Source: Chlamydiales bacterium | GTDB lineage: Bacteria > Chlamydiota > Chlamydiia > Chlamydiales > Criblamydiaceae | Length of the DNA stretch: 64,000 nt | Direction of reading: 5' to 3' | Assembly (NCBI GenBank): GCA_024233575.1 | Contig: JACKPN010000001.1 | Location: 62,001 to 126,000 of the forward strand | Part shown: one piece after another, positions 17,339 to 29,636 of the stretch | Position numbering within the stretch: the first letter of the stretch is position 1 | Layout of the letters: each line of letters begins with the position of its first letter | Position numbers and translations under genes: made by a program | Notes under the pieces: generated by a model | The model's database searches: none | Told to the model about the DNA's origin: nothing | What the model saw: the letters and a program-made list of their open reading frames with translations, nothing else

Positions 17339-19225
17339 TTAAAAACGGTTACGAATCTCGTGGAGCTTGTTCTCCACGGATTCAAAATACTGGTCGACGA
17401 AAAGCAGCTGATTGCGAATGCGCTTCCCTTCAGGACCAAAACGTCCGAGATCATGAAAGAAGCGTCCGAAGAGGTCGCGGTACTCGAGAAGCTGTTGGCC
17501 GACGAGCTCGGCAAGCTGATCGCGCTGCTCTACCTGAAGGCTTTCATCTTTAGCTAGACGCTGGACGTGCCCTAGAAAATCCTGCAAGTATACTTTGAGG
17601 TCGTTCATATCAAGTTCGATCTCATGCTCATGACGGCGAGTCTCACGCTTACGTATCCAATTGTCCAGCTCTTTGGCAATCTCTTTAAACTTGTTCAATC
17701 GATTCAGGTGTCCACGATCATCGACACGCCCGACGATACCCATGTGAACAGTAAACAGCTCACGATACAGAGGAATCTCATGAAGAACGTGGTATTTCCA
17801 ATCTGCGCGGAGCACTTTAGAAAAAATCTGACCGGCATATTCGACTACTGCTTGATTGAACGATCCTAGCTCATTCAAACTCTCCAAATGTTCAAGCACA
17901 TACTCGGAGCGCGTCTTGGTCATGCTGTACGATGTCAGCGGCTGCCCCATCTCATGAAGAACACGCTGTACCTCAAGGTTGATCGGCATGCGGCGAGGAC
18001 TCATCTTTGGCGGCCCCTCTTCGATAGGCTTCTCTAACCCCTCGAAAAGGTTTTCAAGGGTCTCCACCTCATATTCAAGGTTGAGCAACTTTTTGGTCTG
18101 TGCAGGCTCCGGCCCGACCACACCTTCGGTAAATCCCCAGCGTGTACGGATGTAAGGATTCGGATCTGTGCGCAACAAAAACTCGCGATATCTTGCAATA
18201 TTGGACCCCAACGTCATCAGCTCGGAGCGGTATCCTTGAATTTGCTTCAGGATCTCCAGCTTGCCCTTAGGTTCGGTATACTTTTTATGCGCAGCTTCGC
18301 TCTTCAACTCACGGCTAAGGCAATATAATTCCTTGCTAAGCGCTTGATAGTAGTCGGAAAAAAGAGTGATCGCGGTATCGACACTGACAGCTTGGCATAA
18401 GGCGCGAATCAATTCGTAGCTTGGGAGGATCTTGGTCTTCTGATTATGCTTCCATAACTTCAGGAAATAATAGATCTTACGGAATTTCTCCTGGACATCG
18501 CTGTCCAAAGATGTGAGCACTTGATAGTTATCAAGCTTTTTCATGATCTGCCTGACCTTCTCATCCAGGCTGATATACTCGGCAAAACGCTGCGCATACT
18601 TACGATGATGAATACGCAGGAACTTCTCGCTCTTCTTTAGATTGGACATGAGCGAACGATCAAGTACCGGGCGCCATCGGGCAAGGAGGCGCTGGAAGAA
18701 TCCGGAGGCTGCTCCCGCATTCCCGCAACGTGCGCGAAAATCGGCAAGAGTATGCTCCATCCTGCGGATTGCCCAGATCAGGTCTTCGATCTGATGCAGC
18801 AACAGGTCTTTGATCGCATCTAATACCAGAGAAAGCTCTGTATTCCAATGTTCCAGGCCGAGCTGCTCGAGCTGCTGGAACAGTTCCTTAACGCACCCTT
18901 CCAAGATCTCTTCATACTCCCAAAAAGCCTGATTGATGCGCTCAGCCACCGGCTTCCATGCTTCCTGCGACAGCGGTTCAGCTGTGCCATGAAGGGTTTG
19001 ACGAATCTTCTTCGATGCTCCTTCGACGGCATCGGAAAGCTTCAAAACAACACTCCTGGAAGGTGGCAAGACAGGAGGAGAAAGTGAATCCGGATTAAGA
19101 TTAATCACGGTCAGCAGTGTGCTGCCCAGCTCAGCTTCTTTCTGTTGTAAAAACCTGTGAAGCTGATCGACCAACGTCTTGTCTAACGAGACAATCCGTT
19201 GAAAGTCAATGGGCTGCCAAGACAT
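17339..19225 (-). CDS. conserved helical protein, 628 aa, unknown function
   Basis: A long, soluble, almost entirely helical protein with frequent Leu/Glu/Gln/Arg heptads suggests coiled-coil or helical-bundle architecture. There is no signal peptide or membrane segment. The C-terminal third (FRKYHVLHEIPLYRELFTVHMGIVGR region and the Gln/Glu-rich tail) is the most regular. I cannot name a family. It diverges from the zinc-ribbon/tal pair across a 180-base spacer. Confidence 0.7.
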   Translation of the reverse strand: MSWQPIDFQRIVSLDKTLVDQLHRFLQQKEAELGSTLLTVINLNPDSLSPPVLPPSRSVVLKLSDAVEGASKKIRQTLHGTAEPLSQEAWKPVAERINQAFWEYEEILEGCVKELFQQLEQLGLEHWNTELSLVLDAIKDLLLHQIEDLIWAIRRMEHTLADFRARCGNAGAASGFFQRLLARWRPVLDRSLMSNLKKSEKFLRIHHRKYAQRFAEYISLDEKVRQIMKKLDNYQVLTSLDSDVQEKFRKIYYFLKLWKHNQKTKILPSYELIRALCQAVSVDTAITLFSDYYQALSKELYCLSRELKSEAAHKKYTEPKGKLEILKQIQGYRSELMTLGSNIARYREFLLRTDPNPYIRTRWGFTEGVVGPEPAQTKKLLNLEYEVETLENLFEGLEKPIEEGPPKMSPRRMPINLEVQRVLHEMGQPLTSYSMTKTRSEYVLEHLESLNELGSFNQAVVEYAGQIFSKVLRADWKYHVLHEIPLYRELFTVHMGIVGRVDDRGHLNRLNKFKEIAKELDNWIRKRETRRHEHEIELDMNDLKVYLQDFLGHVQRLAKDESLQVEQRDQLAELVGQQLLEYRDLFGRFFHDLGRFGPEGKRIRNQLLFVDQYFESVENKLHEIRNRF

Positions 19226-19406
19226 GCATGTGCTCCTAGAGTTCCCCGAGTGAATGGCAATTTCATTCTAACAAACATTATTTTTATGGTTAACTCTTTT
19301 ATGAGTTAAATGATTTATTTTCAGAAACGCGCGGCATAGAAACAACTACAGTTGCCAAGAGACGCCTTCTCGTGGTAGGATTTCGGTCAATATACGAGGA
19401 ACGCAA

Positions 19407-19778
19407 ATGCAAAAAGGCCATTCACTGGAATTCTCTTGTCAGCAATGTAAGCATCCAATCACTTTTTCCCTCTTCACCCTAGAGCAGCATGTCCCCCTAG
19501 TCTGCACAAAATGCCAAAAGCAGTACATCTTTGACGATGAGGCCCTGCATAGGCAGCTTGCAAAATTTGAGGCGCTATGCCGTCAAATCCACGCGTCAGA
19601 AGAGATCCTGTGTGACACCTCTGTCGGCGTCCATATTGGCGGTCAAGAGGTGAAAATTCCTTTCAAGCTGTTGCTGACGCGCCTCAGCACTTCGCTGGAT
19701 CTAATGATCGGCGATCAGCCGCTATCCATTGCTTTTAGAATCGAACCCGCACACGACCTTTCAACGACAATAAATTAA
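19407..19778 (+). CDS. small zinc-ribbon protein upstream of tal
   Basis: The 123-aa protein opens with two Cys pairs (CQQCKH at about 11 and CTKCQK at about 33) spaced as a treble-clef or rubredoxin-like zinc ribbon. A helix and a small strand-rich C-terminal domain follow. It lies ten bases before tal on the same strand. In Chlamydia a small Cys-pair protein annotated as ferredoxin-like also neighbours tal, so this is probably its counterpart; two CxxC pairs fit zinc better than an Fe-S ferredoxin. Confidence 0.7.
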   Translation: MQKGHSLEFSCQQCKHPITFSLFTLEQHVPLVCTKCQKQYIFDDEALHRQLAKFEALCRQIHASEEILCDTSVGVHIGGQEVKIPFKLLLTRLSTSLDLMIGDQPLSIAFRIEPAHDLSTTIN

Positions 19779-19788
19779 GGAGCGTCCC

Positions 19789-20751
19789 ATGAGCCAACTG
19801 GACCAAATGCGAGAAATGACCACCATCGTGATCGATACAGGCGATATCGACGAGATCGCGCAATACAAGCCGCAAGATGCCACAACGAACCCCTCACTGA
19901 TCATGCAAGCGACAGAAAAGCCGCAATACAAGCGATTGATCGACGAAGCTGTCGCTTTTGCCAAAAGCAGCGGCACCTCAGGCAAGGAGCGGATCGCTGT
20001 CATGATGGATAAGCTGTTCGTTAATTTCGGCACCGAGATTCTCAAGCTCGTCCCCGGGCGTGTCTCTACAGAGGTCGATGCCCGCCTTTCTTTCAACACA
20101 CAAGGAAGCATTGAAAAAGCGCATACCTTGATCGGCCTATATGAAAAAGCCGGAGTATCAAGAGAGCGTATCCTTATTAAGCTGGCATCGACGTGGGAAG
20201 GTGCGCAAGCGGCTAAAGTTCTGGAAAACGAAGGAATCCACTGCAACATGACCCTGATGTTCTCTCTAGCTCAGGCGATCGCCTGCGCTGACGCCAAAGC
20301 TACCTTGATCTCTCCTTTCGTTGGCCGCATCCATGACTGGTATAAGAGGGAGCTTGGTGTTGACAGCATCCCTCCTGCTGAGGATCCAGGAGTTCATTCC
20401 GTTACCACTATCTATAACTATTACAAAAAGTTCGGAATCACCACACAGGTGATGGGTGCCAGCTTCCGCAACAAAGGAGAGATCCTTGAGCTTGCCGGTT
20501 GCGATCTACTCACCATCGCACCGAAGCTGCTTAAAGAGCTTTCCGATGATAAGACCCCTATTACCCGCAAGCTCGATCCTGCTAATGTCGGTTCGTTAAA
20601 CATTGAACCGATCACGATCAATGAAAATACTTTCCGCTGGATGGTCAATGACGAAGCGATGGCGCACGAGAAATTAGGCGAAGGTATCCGCCGTTTTGCT
20701 GCTGACGCTAAGAAGCTGGAAGACCATATCTGCAAAGAGTATGGCCTCTAA
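19789..20751 (+). CDS. tal: transaldolase
   Basis: It transfers a dihydroxyacetone unit between sedoheptulose-7-phosphate and glyceraldehyde-3-phosphate in the non-oxidative pentose phosphate pathway. The 320-aa TalB-type barrel has the DATTNPSLI motif near residue 30, the Schiff-base Lys in [15 protein letters not shown] (about 133), and GRIHDWYK near 180. An AAGGAG ribosome binding site precedes the ATG. It sits beside rpoC in opposite orientation, separated by one orphan gene. Confidence 0.96.
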   Translation: MSQLDQMREMTTIVIDTGDIDEIAQYKPQDATTNPSLIMQATEKPQYKRLIDEAVAFAKSSGTSGKERIAVMMDKLFVNFGTEILKLVPGRVSTEVDARLSFNTQGSIEKAHTLIGLYEKAGVSRERILIKLASTWEGAQAAKVLENEGIHCNMTLMFSLAQAIACADAKATLISPFVGRIHDWYKRELGVDSIPPAEDPGVHSVTTIYNYYKKFGITTQVMGASFRNKGEILELAGCDLLTIAPKLLKELSDDKTPITRKLDPANVGSLNIEPITINENTFRWMVNDEAMAHEKLGEGIRRFAADAKKLEDHICKEYGL

Positions 20752-20758
20752 CAAATCG

Positions 20759-20785
20759 GGATCGTTGTCTGAGCGACAACGATCC
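20759..20785. terminator. hairpin terminator between convergent genes
   Basis: A perfect 11-bp stem (GGATCGTTGTC / GACAACGATCC, loop of five) lies between the ends of tal (20751) and the minus-strand orphan (20791). U-tracts are weak on both sides, so it may work bidirectionally at limited strength or stabilise 3' ends. Confidence 0.6.
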
Positions 20786-20790
20786 ATCAC

Positions 20791-21309
20791 TTAAACAGTA
20801 GTTACCGTTCGATCGTCTACTATTTCATTAAGTTCTTTAAAACTTACCTGCTGAGACAGTTTCACCGCCTGAGGAGAAAGCATATCAACTGGAATATGCT
20901 GCGTACCAATCGTTAAAAAGGGTTTATCTTCTATTTCATGTCTTGGGTTTCCGATAATGACATCTGTGTTCATCATCATATCAACAACCCAGAGGCCCCA
21001 ACTTTGGTTAGCTATCGCATCCAGACTTGGATAGAGGTCATATTTAATTTTATCAACGATCTCACAACACATTTTGCATTGCTTTGGAGTCAAATGAAAA
21101 TCTTCTAGTTGCTTTTTTCCAAGATACAAGATTTTTCGGGCGACGAAATCAATGCGAACTGTATCATCATTGAATCCTTCAATTTTAATAGCCCGTAATC
21201 CCAACGATGTAAAAACTGGCGTACTTTTATTGATGATCAGATCATGGAATTCTTCCAAATGAGACGATTGATCTAAATCTAAACTTCTAAGATAAACTTC
21301 TGCAGACAT
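20791..21309 (-). CDS. hypothetical protein, 172 aa
   Basis: A GGAGG ribosome binding site precedes the ATG. The soluble product has mixed helix and strand content and no motif I recognise. One Cys pair (KMCCEIV) is present. It lies just downstream of the rpoC terminator, so it probably depends on read-through or its own promoter. No function is proposed. Confidence 0.65.
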   Translation of the reverse strand: MSAEVYLRSLDLDQSSHLEEFHDLIINKSTPVFTSLGLRAIKIEGFNDDTVRIDFVARKILYLGKKQLEDFHLTPKQCKMCCEIVDKIKYDLYPSLDAIANQSWGLWVVDMMMNTDVIIGNPRHEIEDKPFLTIGTQHIPVDMLSPQAVKLSQQVSFKELNEIVDDRTVTTV

Positions 21310-21330
21310 GATTTCCTCCGTGAAATCCTT

Positions 21331-21360
21331 AAAGAAAACGAGGGGCGATAAGCCCCTCGT
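21331..21360 (-). terminator. intrinsic terminator of the rpoBC transcript
   Basis: Reading leftwards, a perfect 9-bp GC-rich stem (ACGAGGGGC / GCCCCTCGT, five-base loop) is followed by TTTCTTT. It starts about a dozen bases after the rpoC stop, the expected position and strand for the end of the ribosomal-protein/RNA-polymerase operon. Confidence 0.8.
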
Positions 21361-21372
21361 ATAAAAAAAATA

Positions 21373-24300
21373 TTATGCAGCAGGTGCAGGTCCTGGCAGG
21401 TCTACAAATTCGAAGACAAGCTCTGCTTCACGCTCTTGGTCAACGAACTTCTTAACACGCTTATGGTATTCAAAACCGGTGCCGCCAGGGATGATGTGTC
21501 CCATGATGACGTTTTCCTTGAAGCCCATAAGAAGGTCTGTTTTTCCTGAGCATGCCGCCTCGGTAAGGACACGTGTCGTATCCTGGAACGATGCCGCCGA
21601 GATGAACGAGTCGGTACCCAAGGACGCTTTGGTAATACCGAGAAGGACCGGCGCGCCTTGCGCGGCCTTTCCACCTTCAGCAGCGACCTTTTGATTTTCC
21701 CTCTCGAACTCTTTCTTGTCGACCTCTTCGCCGAAGAGCAGGCTAGTATCGCCTGGATCGACGACTCTGACCTTTTTAAGCATCTGACGAACGATGATCT
21801 CAATGTGCTTGTCATTGATGTCGACGCCCTGTAGACGGTAAACTTCCTGTACCTGGTTGACCAAGTATTTCTGGAGCTCTCTAACGCCGCAGATATCAAG
21901 AATCTCGTGAGGGATCACGACACCGTCAGTCAGCTGCTGACCTTTGATCACGTGGTCGCCTTTCTGAACGATCAAGTGCTTGGTGTGAGGAATCAAGTGT
22001 TCCTCTTCCATGCCGGAGATCTCGTCACGGACGACAACGATACGCTTGTTCTTCTGAACACCGCGGAAGTCAACAACACCATCGATCTTAGCGATTTCGG
22101 CAGATTCCTTCGGTTTGCGCGCTTCAAAAAGCTCCGCAACACGCGGCAGACCACCGGTGATGTCCTTTGTCTTCATCGCTCCGCGTGGCAACCTTGCCAG
22201 CAGTGTACCTGCTTTAGCGTATCCGCCCTCTTCTACCGAGATGATCGCACCGGACGGAATAGGATAGGTACCGACCAGTTCCGTACATTCTTTCTCTGCG
22301 TAGATCATGATCTGCGGGTGAAGCTCGCCACGGTGCTGCTTAACAACAAGCTCGGTTTGTCCCGTTTGCTTGTTGAGGTCACGCTCTGTGGAGATACCTT
22401 CGACTAAGTCTTCATATTTGACATAACCCGGGCGGTCGCAAATAATTGGAATGTTGTGCTGTTCCCATTCAGCGATTTTCTGCTTATTGGTGACTTTAGC
22501 GCCATCTTCAACAAGGATGCGCGTGCCCAGCTCAACAGGGAACGTTTGCATCGGTTCCAGCGACTTCGTTTCCAGAAGCTTTTTGTACTCTTCAAGCGGA
22601 CGGCCTTCATCGCGAACGATATTAAGGGTGCCTTTCTTGTTGAGGGCAATCCAGTATCCATCGTCATGCTTCACCGTTCTCAGGGCGGTGTAAACAATGA
22701 TACCGTCAACTTCGGAGACAATTTCCGGAGATACCGATGCCGATGCGATACCACCCAAGTGGAATGTACGCATGGTCAGCTGTGTTCCCGGTTCACCGAT
22801 CGACTGCGCAGCGATAATACCGACAGCTTCACCGTGACCAACCTTGCGGCCGTTTGCCAAGTTGAGGCCGTAGCATTTCGAGCAGACGCCGCGCTTGGTC
22901 TCGCAAGTAAGAACCGAACGGATCTTGACACTTTCGATGCCGGAGTCGTCAATTGCTTCCGCTTGCTGAACAGTAAGGACATCCCCTGCTTTGGCAAGCA
23001 GCTTAGTACTGTCGCCAGGCTGGTAAATGTCGTCGCAGACAGCTCTGCCATAGATACGATCTTTCAGCGGAAGCAGCTCTTCCTGCCCTTGCTTGATCGC
23101 TGATACTTCGATACCGTTCAGTGTACCGCAATCTTCTTCCGTGATGATCACATCCTGAGAGACGTCAACAAGACGGCGTGTGAGGTACCCGGAGTCAGCT
23201 GTTTTAAGAGCGGTATCCGCAAGACCTTTACGCGCACCGTGCGAGGAGATCGAGTATTCAAGAACTGTCAAGCCTTCACGGAAGTTAGAGGTAATTGGTG
23301 ATTCGATGATCTCGCCTGACGGCTTAGCCATCAGACCACGCAAGGCGCCAAGCTGTTTAACCTGCGACTTGTTAGCACGTGCGCCGGAGTCCAGCATCAT
23401 GTAAACAGGATTCTGCGCGGCATTCTTCACTTCGGTGATCATTGAGAACAGGTCGTTGGAAAGCACTTCCGAGACATCTGTCCAAATGCTAATTGTCTTA
23501 GACTTGCGCTCACCATCGGTGATGATACCGTCTTCGTACTGTTTCTTCACCTGTGCTACACGCTTATGCGCTTCATCGATGATCTTCTGCTTGTCAGTAG
23601 GAACATGGATATCTTTAACACCCATGGACACTGCTGCTCGCGTTGCTTCACGGAAGCCCAAGTTCTTCAGGTCATCAAGCAGACGTACTGTACGCTCAAG
23701 ACCGACTTTTTTGTAGCACATCATGATCAGCTCGCCCATGCGCTTCTTCGGCAAGCTATAGTTCTGGAAGCCTAGCTCCTTAGGGACGATCGTGTTAAAC
23801 ATCACACGACCAGGCGTTGTTTCGATAATTCCGTTATCGGTACGCAGCTTGATCAATTCGTGAATATGCAGACCGCGAACCATATCGGTGTTGCGATGCG
23901 CAAATTCCCCTACCTCATCAGGAATGCCTGTTGTTTCATACCAGAAGAAGCTGCCGCTGCTGCTTAGAGCCATCAGCACTTCTTGGGTGTCTTTGAAGAT
24001 CTTTATTCTCTTGCCATAATCTTCAGGATTGTACATCGGGTCGCACATGAGATAATAGAGACCTAGCGTCATATCCTTAGATGGCGTCGCTACCGGCTTA
24101 CCTGAAGATGGCAGGAAGATGTTATCAGGTGCCATCATCAGCAGTTTCGCTTCCAACTGCGCTTCTACGGAAAGCGGTACATAGACCGCCATCTGGTCAC
24201 CGTCGAAGTCGGCGTTGAACGCTGCGCAGACTAGCGGGTGGATGCGGATCGCTTTGCCCTCGATCAGCACTGGCTCAAAAGCTTGAATACCCAAGCGGTG

Positions 24301-25584
24301 CAACGTCGGCGCACGGTTAAGGAGGACCGGATGCCCTTTGATGATCTCTTCAAGAACGTCCCATACCTCTGTAGCGTGCCTTTGAATCATTTTCTTTGCC
24401 GAGCGGATCGTGTAGACGTATCCCAGCTCTTTAAGGCGTTTGACAATGAACGGCTCGAACAGTTCAAGGGCCATCAACTTCGGCAGACCGCACTGGTTCA
24501 GCTTTAACTCGGGGCCGACGATAATAACGGAACGGCCGGAGTAGTCAACACGTTTACCAAGCAGGTTCTGACGGAAACGTCCCTGTTTGCCTTTAAGCAT
24601 CTCGGAGAGCGATTTCAGCGGTCGGTTGCCGGCGCCCATAACAGGGTGTCCGTGGCGGCCGTTGTCGAAGAGAGCATCGACAGCTTCCTGAAGCATACGC
24701 TTCTCATTACGGACGATCACTTCCGGCGTCTTTAGCTTGAGGATTGCTTTAAGACGATTGTTACGGTTGATAACACGGCGATACAAGTCGTTGAGGTCTG
24801 ATGTTGCAAAGCGCCCGCCATCAAGAGGAACCAATGGACGCAGCTCCGGAGGTATGACCGGAACAACTGACATGACCATATTCGTCGGATTATTTGTCGA
24901 GGAGAGGAACGTTTCGACGATCTTCAGACGTTTTGCCAGCTTCATGCGTGCCTGCTGCGATTTTGTTTTGCGCAGTTTTTCCTTAAGTTCAAGGAGAACA
25001 GCCTGCAAGTCTTCAGTTTGCAGCAGGTCGCCTATTGCTTCGGCACCCATTTTAGCAACAAAGGCGTCACGACCCCATTTCTCTTGGGATTCACGGTATT
25101 CGACATCGTTGAGAAGCTGCTTTTTCTTAAGATCAGTCAGGCCTGGGTCAATGACGACATACTCTTCGTAGTAGATGATCCTTTCGAGATCTGTCGAAGA
25201 CATACCCAAAAGGTTGCCGATACGTGAAGGCATTGTCTTAAAGAACCAGATATGAACAACAGGGACAGCCAACTCGATGTGGGCCATACGCTCACGACGC
25301 ACCTTGGACAGGGTAACCTCGACACCGCAACGGTCGCAGACAATACCCTTGTGCTTGATCTTTTTATACTTTCCGCACGCACACTCCCAGTCATGAGTGG
25401 GTCCGAAGATTTTTTCGCAGAAAAGGCCACCTTTTTCCGGCTTGAATGTCCGGTAATTGATGGTCTCCGGTTTCTTTGTTTCGCCGCATGACCACTTATC
25501 ACGGATCACATCTGCTGATGCGATGTGAATCGTAAGCTTGTCAAATTGCAGCTGTTCCTGGTCTCTATCTCTACTTCCTGACAT
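21373..25584 (-). CDS. rpoC: DNA-directed RNA polymerase subunit beta'
   Basis: This is the largest catalytic subunit of RNA polymerase, at 1403 aa, close to other chlamydial beta' subunits. Visible landmarks in order are the N-terminal zinc finger ([13 protein letters not shown] then CDRCG), the lid/rudder region, the active-site [11 protein letters not shown] with the three Mg-binding Asp residues near 465, and the second Cys cluster ([13 protein letters not shown]) near 900. The bridge/trigger-loop region lies between them. It follows rpoB with a 90-base gap containing a small hairpin. Confidence 0.98.
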   Translation of the reverse strand: MSGSRDRDQEQLQFDKLTIHIASADVIRDKWSCGETKKPETINYRTFKPEKGGLFCEKIFGPTHDWECACGKYKKIKHKGIVCDRCGVEVTLSKVRRERMAHIELAVPVVHIWFFKTMPSRIGNLLGMSSTDLERIIYYEEYVVIDPGLTDLKKKQLLNDVEYRESQEKWGRDAFVAKMGAEAIGDLLQTEDLQAVLLELKEKLRKTKSQQARMKLAKRLKIVETFLSSTNNPTNMVMSVVPVIPPELRPLVPLDGGRFATSDLNDLYRRVINRNNRLKAILKLKTPEVIVRNEKRMLQEAVDALFDNGRHGHPVMGAGNRPLKSLSEMLKGKQGRFRQNLLGKRVDYSGRSVIIVGPELKLNQCGLPKLMALELFEPFIVKRLKELGYVYTIRSAKKMIQRHATEVWDVLEEIIKGHPVLLNRAPTLHRLGIQAFEPVLIEGKAIRIHPLVCAAFNADFDGDQMAVYVPLSVEAQLEAKLLMMAPDNIFLPSSGKPVATPSKDMTLGLYYLMCDPMYNPEDYGKRIKIFKDTQEVLMALSSSGSFFWYETTGIPDEVGEFAHRNTDMVRGLHIHELIKLRTDNGIIETTPGRVMFNTIVPKELGFQNYSLPKKRMGELIMMCYKKVGLERTVRLLDDLKNLGFREATRAAVSMGVKDIHVPTDKQKIIDEAHKRVAQVKKQYEDGIITDGERKSKTISIWTDVSEVLSNDLFSMITEVKNAAQNPVYMMLDSGARANKSQVKQLGALRGLMAKPSGEIIESPITSNFREGLTVLEYSISSHGARKGLADTALKTADSGYLTRRLVDVSQDVIITEEDCGTLNGIEVSAIKQGQEELLPLKDRIYGRAVCDDIYQPGDSTKLLAKAGDVLTVQQAEAIDDSGIESVKIRSVLTCETKRGVCSKCYGLNLANGRKVGHGEAVGIIAAQSIGEPGTQLTMRTFHLGGIASASVSPEIVSEVDGIIVYTALRTVKHDDGYWIALNKKGTLNIVRDEGRPLEEYKKLLETKSLEPMQTFPVELGTRILVEDGAKVTNKQKIAEWEQHNIPIICDRPGYVKYEDLVEGISTERDLNKQTGQTELVVKQHRGELHPQIMIYAEKECTELVGTYPIPSGAIISVEEGGYAKAGTLLARLPRGAMKTKDITGGLPRVAELFEARKPKESAEIAKIDGVVDFRGVQKNKRIVVVRDEISGMEEEHLIPHTKHLIVQKGDHVIKGQQLTDGVVIPHEILDICGVRELQKYLVNQVQEVYRLQGVDINDKHIEIIVRQMLKKVRVVDPGDTSLLFGEEVDKKEFERENQKVAAEGGKAAQGAPVLLGITKASLGTDSFISAASFQDTTRVLTEAACSGKTDLLMGFKENVIMGHIIPGGTGFEYHKRVKKFVDQEREAELVFEFVDLPGPAPAA

Positions 25585-25622
25585 TTTGTCTCCTCAAAGA
25601 AAATGACTTGCACACTTGTGTT

Positions 25623-25640
25623 GGGCAGCTTCGGCTGCCC
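25623..25640. other. hairpin in the rpoB-rpoC spacer
   Basis: A 7-bp GC-rich stem (GGGCAGC / GCTGCCC) with a four-base loop lies between rpoB and rpoC. It has no following U-tract in the transcribed (minus) direction, so it is more likely an mRNA-stability or processing structure than a terminator. Confidence 0.4.
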
Positions 25641-25674
25641 GCTGTCGATACTTTATTGTGCCTAATCTTATAAA

Positions 25675-28600
25675 TTATTGAACTTCCTCCAGTCTCTCGG
25701 CACGCACGTCGAGTCCTAAGCCTTGCATCTCTTTGATCAAGACGTTGAAGGACTCCGGCGTTCCGGGACGCAGGAGGTTTTCTCCTTTGACAATCGACTC
25801 GTAAATACGCGTACGTCCAGAGACGTCATCGGATTTGACAGTCAGCAACTCCTGCAGCAGGTGCGCGGCGCCATATGCTTCCGCTGCCCATACCTCCATC
25901 TCACCGAAACGCTGTCCGCCCATCTGCGCTTTACCGCCGAGAGGCTGCTGCGTAACAAGAGAGTATGGTCCTACTGCGCGAGCGTGGATCTTGTCGGTCA
26001 CAAGGTGTCCTAGCTTCATCATGTAGATGTAGCCGACGACGACCTTGCTGTCGAAACGCTCGCCCGAGGCACCATCATAGAGGTAGAACTTACCATCATC
26101 AGGCATTCCCTGTTCTTTCATCATCTTCCAGATTTCCTCTTCAGGGAACCCTTCGAATACGGGGCTCTTGATGAAGATGCCGGCGCGTTTTGCTGCGAAG
26201 CCGAGGTGTGTTTCGAATACCTGACCGACGTTCATACGTGAAGGTACGCCCAATGGGTTCAGGATGATTTCGATTGTCTGGCCGTTAGCGAGGTAAGGCA
26301 TGTCTTGTTCAGGAACGATCCTGGAAACAACGCCTTTGTTACCGTGGCGTCCTGCCATCTTATCGCCAACCTGCAGCTTACGCTTAGAAGCAACATAAAC
26401 CTTGACTTGGCGAATAACACCCGGATCCAGCTCTGTATCACCTTTACGCATCTGCTCGACTTCAGTTTTATACTGTGTTTCTACAGTTTGCAGTTTCACG
26501 TCGAAATCGCGCAGGATCTCTTTGAGAGTGTTAAAAATCTCGTTTTCAGAAACGAGTAGATCTTCCACATTTTGTGCTTCTAGGTCTTCAAGCATTTCCT
26601 GTGTGATTGTCTCACCTTCGTCGACAAGGACTTCAGCGGTCTTCCTGTGAACGATCGTTCCTGGTGAAGGATCGTTCAGGAGCAGGGCTGCGATACGCTC
26701 ACGGCGTTCACGTAGAAACTCAACACGTTTATCTTTGAATTCTTGCTGTAATTCTTTCAAGCGGCTTGCTTCTTCGACAAGTTCATCGTCGCTTTTGGAT
26801 AAACGGTCTCTGCGGCTAAAGACTTTAACATCCATGACGACACCTTCGGTTCCGGGAGGAACAGTCAGCGATGCGTCTTTGACGTCAGCGGCTTTTTCGC
26901 CGAAGATTGCACGAAGCAAACGCTCCTCAGGCGCCAATTCCGTTTCCGACTTAGGTGTGATCTTACCGACGAGGATGTCTCCTGGTCCGACCTCTGCACC
27001 TATACGGATAATGCCATCGTCGCCAAGGTTAACCAAGGCGTCTTCGGACACATTAGGAATGTCGCGTGTGATCTCTTCTTTGCCGAGCTTTGTGTCGCGT
27101 GCTGTCAGCTCGAATTCTTCGATATGGATCGAAGTGTAAGCATCTTCACGGAGCAGCTTCTCGGAGATAATGATCGCATCTTCATAGTTGTAACCATTCC
27201 ATGGCATAAACGCGACGAGCACGTTTCTGCCTAATGCGATCTCACCGTTTTCTGTTGCTGGTCCATCAGCGATGATGTCACCGGCAACGATCTCGTCACC
27301 TACAGAGCATAGCGGTTGCTGATTGATGCAGGTGCCTGCATTAGAGCGCATAAACTTTTTAAGATAGTAAGTACGCTTTTCCAGACGGTTGTTTTTGGGT
27401 GTGATGACGATCTTGCTGCCGTCAACATAATCAACGATACCATCTTCTAAAGCCACAACAACAGCGCCGGAGTCGCGGGCTGCACGTTGCTCAAGACCGG
27501 TACCGACGAGTGGCGCTTCTGGCTTAAGCAGAGGTACGCCTTGGCGCTGCATGTTTGAACCCATCAACGCGCGGTTAGCGTCATCATGTTCTAGGAACGG
27601 AATCAAACCTGTCACGATCGATACGAGCTGCTTCGGCGATACATCCATGTGCGTGACACGGTTGCTTTCGATTTCAAGGGGTTCGCCACGGTAGCGTGCC
27701 CAAACGATATCGCCGGAGAACATTTTGTACTCGTCGAGAGGCGCAGAGGCCTGTGCGATAACGCAACGCTCTTCTTGGTCAGCGGTCATGTACTCGATTT
27801 CTTCGGTGACTACACCATCGCGGACGATACGGTATGGCGTCTCGATGAAACCGAATTCGTTGATCTTTGCAAACGATGACAACGATGTGATCAGACCGAT
27901 GTTCGGACCTTCGGGAGTCTCGATCGGGCAGATACGACCGTAGTGGCTTGGATGAACGTCACGCACTTCGAAGCCGGCGCGATCACGATTTAAACCGCCG
28001 GGTCCAAGTGATGACAGACGACGTTTGTGTGTCAGTTCTGCAACAGGGTTTCCTTGGTCCATGAACTGCGACAGCTGCGAGCGTCCGAAGAAATCTTTCA
28101 GAACGCCGGCAAGACCTTTCGCGGAAACGATTTTTCCGGGTGTGAGCGTGTCTGAAGTGAAATCAAACAAGTTCATACGCTCGCGGATGATCTTCTCCAT
28201 GCGCGCCAGGCCGATACGGCACTGGTTCTGGATCAGCTCACCGACGGAACGGACGCGTCTGTTTCCTAGGTGGTCGATATCATCGATCTGCGTGTCTTCA
28301 TCGCCGCGTTTAAGACGGATCAGATATTTCAGAGCGCCGATTACGTCTTCTTTTGTCAGTGTGACGACCTGCAATGTTTCATCGGTGACGTCGAGTTCCA
28401 ACTTGGAGTTAAGTTTGTAACGTCCCACGCGACCTAGATTATAACGCTTAGGATCAAAGAAGAGGCGCATGATCGCCGAACGTGCGTTCGACAATGTCGC
28501 TGGTTCACCGGGGCGCACTTTACGATAGAAGTCTTTCAGTGCCGACTCATACGAATCTGTCGGATCTTTTGCCAACATCTTGATGATCGGACTTGACTCG

Positions 28601-29442
28601 TCTGCATCTTCAGCGATGCGCAGAGCTTTAATGCCGGCATCGACCATGCGCTTAAGCATCGCCGTTGTCAGTTTCTCTCCGGCTTTACCGAAGACAAGGC
28701 CGCTATCTTCATCGACAACATCTTCAGCTAGGATCTTACCTACTAGCTTCGCAAAGTCTTTGTCAGATGCGATTTTTAGCTTGCGTGTGCTGAAGAATTC
28801 TTCGATGATGTCCGCGTTTGTTGAGAATCCAAGGGCGCGGATGAAAGTTGTTGCCAAAATTTTGCGTCGGCGTTTCTTTCTATCGATGTAGATATAAATC
28901 AAGTCATTGATATCGAGCATGCCTTCAAGCCAGCTTCCGCGATATGGGATGATGCGGAACGAGTACAGCATGGTGCCGCGCGGATGGCGTTCTTGTTCAA
29001 AGCAGATGCCCGGAGAACGGTGCAGCTGCGAGACGACGACACGTTCGGCTCCGTTGATGATAAAGGTACCTTTCTCGGTCATCACGGGGATAGTACCCAT
29101 GTAGACTTCTTCTTCTTTGATCCCTGTCTCATCAGTTAGGCGGAACTTTACCTTGAGAGTAACGTTGTAGCTGATGCCGCGACGTATGCATTCGTCGGGT
29201 CCATACTTGGGGACACCGAGGTTATAGGAGAGGTACTCCAACACAGTTTTCTCATCGTAGGACTTAATAGGAAAGATCTCATTAAAGATCTCCTGCAGTC
29301 CGACATCTTCCCTTTCTTCAGGAAATTTGTTTGCTTGGAGAAATTGATTGTATGATTTAATTTGGATTTCAATCAGGTTTGGAAGATCAATGATCTCTTC
29401 TTTCTCTTGAAAGCTTAAACGCTTTGGTGGCCTTTTGAGCAT
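25675..29442 (-). CDS. rpoB: DNA-directed RNA polymerase subunit beta
   Basis: This is the beta subunit of RNA polymerase, 1255 aa. The rifampicin-pocket region is recognisable ([30 protein letters not shown] in pieces near 455-485), as are the catalytic-site [10 protein letters not shown] stretch near 1010 and the C-terminal [20 protein letters not shown]. The rifampicin-contact residues look wild type (Ser-Gln-Phe-Met-Asp, His, Arg-Arg-Leu, Ser). It lies between rplL and rpoC. Confidence 0.98.
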   Translation of the reverse strand: MLKRPPKRLSFQEKEEIIDLPNLIEIQIKSYNQFLQANKFPEEREDVGLQEIFNEIFPIKSYDEKTVLEYLSYNLGVPKYGPDECIRRGISYNVTLKVKFRLTDETGIKEEEVYMGTIPVMTEKGTFIINGAERVVVSQLHRSPGICFEQERHPRGTMLYSFRIIPYRGSWLEGMLDINDLIYIYIDRKKRRRKILATTFIRALGFSTNADIIEEFFSTRKLKIASDKDFAKLVGKILAEDVVDEDSGLVFGKAGEKLTTAMLKRMVDAGIKALRIAEDADESSPIIKMLAKDPTDSYESALKDFYRKVRPGEPATLSNARSAIMRLFFDPKRYNLGRVGRYKLNSKLELDVTDETLQVVTLTKEDVIGALKYLIRLKRGDEDTQIDDIDHLGNRRVRSVGELIQNQCRIGLARMEKIIRERMNLFDFTSDTLTPGKIVSAKGLAGVLKDFFGRSQLSQFMDQGNPVAELTHKRRLSSLGPGGLNRDRAGFEVRDVHPSHYGRICPIETPEGPNIGLITSLSSFAKINEFGFIETPYRIVRDGVVTEEIEYMTADQEERCVIAQASAPLDEYKMFSGDIVWARYRGEPLEIESNRVTHMDVSPKQLVSIVTGLIPFLEHDDANRALMGSNMQRQGVPLLKPEAPLVGTGLEQRAARDSGAVVVALEDGIVDYVDGSKIVITPKNNRLEKRTYYLKKFMRSNAGTCINQQPLCSVGDEIVAGDIIADGPATENGEIALGRNVLVAFMPWNGYNYEDAIIISEKLLREDAYTSIHIEEFELTARDTKLGKEEITRDIPNVSEDALVNLGDDGIIRIGAEVGPGDILVGKITPKSETELAPEERLLRAIFGEKAADVKDASLTVPPGTEGVVMDVKVFSRRDRLSKSDDELVEEASRLKELQQEFKDKRVEFLRERRERIAALLLNDPSPGTIVHRKTAEVLVDEGETITQEMLEDLEAQNVEDLLVSENEIFNTLKEILRDFDVKLQTVETQYKTEVEQMRKGDTELDPGVIRQVKVYVASKRKLQVGDKMAGRHGNKGVVSRIVPEQDMPYLANGQTIEIILNPLGVPSRMNVGQVFETHLGFAAKRAGIFIKSPVFEGFPEEEIWKMMKEQGMPDDGKFYLYDGASGERFDSKVVVGYIYMMKLGHLVTDKIHARAVGPYSLVTQQPLGGKAQMGGQRFGEMEVWAAEAYGAAHLLQELLTVKSDDVSGRTRIYESIVKGENLLRPGTPESFNVLIKEMQGLGLDVRAERLEEVQ

Positions 29443-29580
29443 AGTTTGAAAGACTCCCGGGTAAGGCTTATCATGATAGCTGCTTGCATCTTTTTTCTCT
29501 GTGATGCAAAACCGTTGGAGCAGGTATAACCTGATACATGCACTAACGGTCGCACATCAGCGATTATAAATAGGGGCAAT

Positions 29581-29610
29581 CCAGAGCAAGAGGCATTTCT
29601 CTTGCTCTGG
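29581..29610 (-). promoter_or_regulatory. hairpin between rplL and rpoB (processing site or attenuator)
   Basis: A perfect 12-bp stem (CCAGAGCAAGAG / CTCTTGCTCTGG, six-base loop) sits 26 bases after the rplL stop. In the transcribed direction it is followed by ATTGCCCC, not a U-run. In E. coli the rplL-rpoB spacer carries a partial attenuator and an RNase III site that lower rpoB relative to ribosomal protein expression. Position and structure suggest the same job here. Confidence 0.55.
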
Positions 29611-29636
29611 AAATTTGAAGCGGAATATTGAGGCTA

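Noticed and set aside
21479..28891. Many long plus-strand frames opposite rpoC and rpoB
   Set aside because: They are antisense shadows of two conserved genes with strong codon bias; none has a ribosome binding site or a domain.
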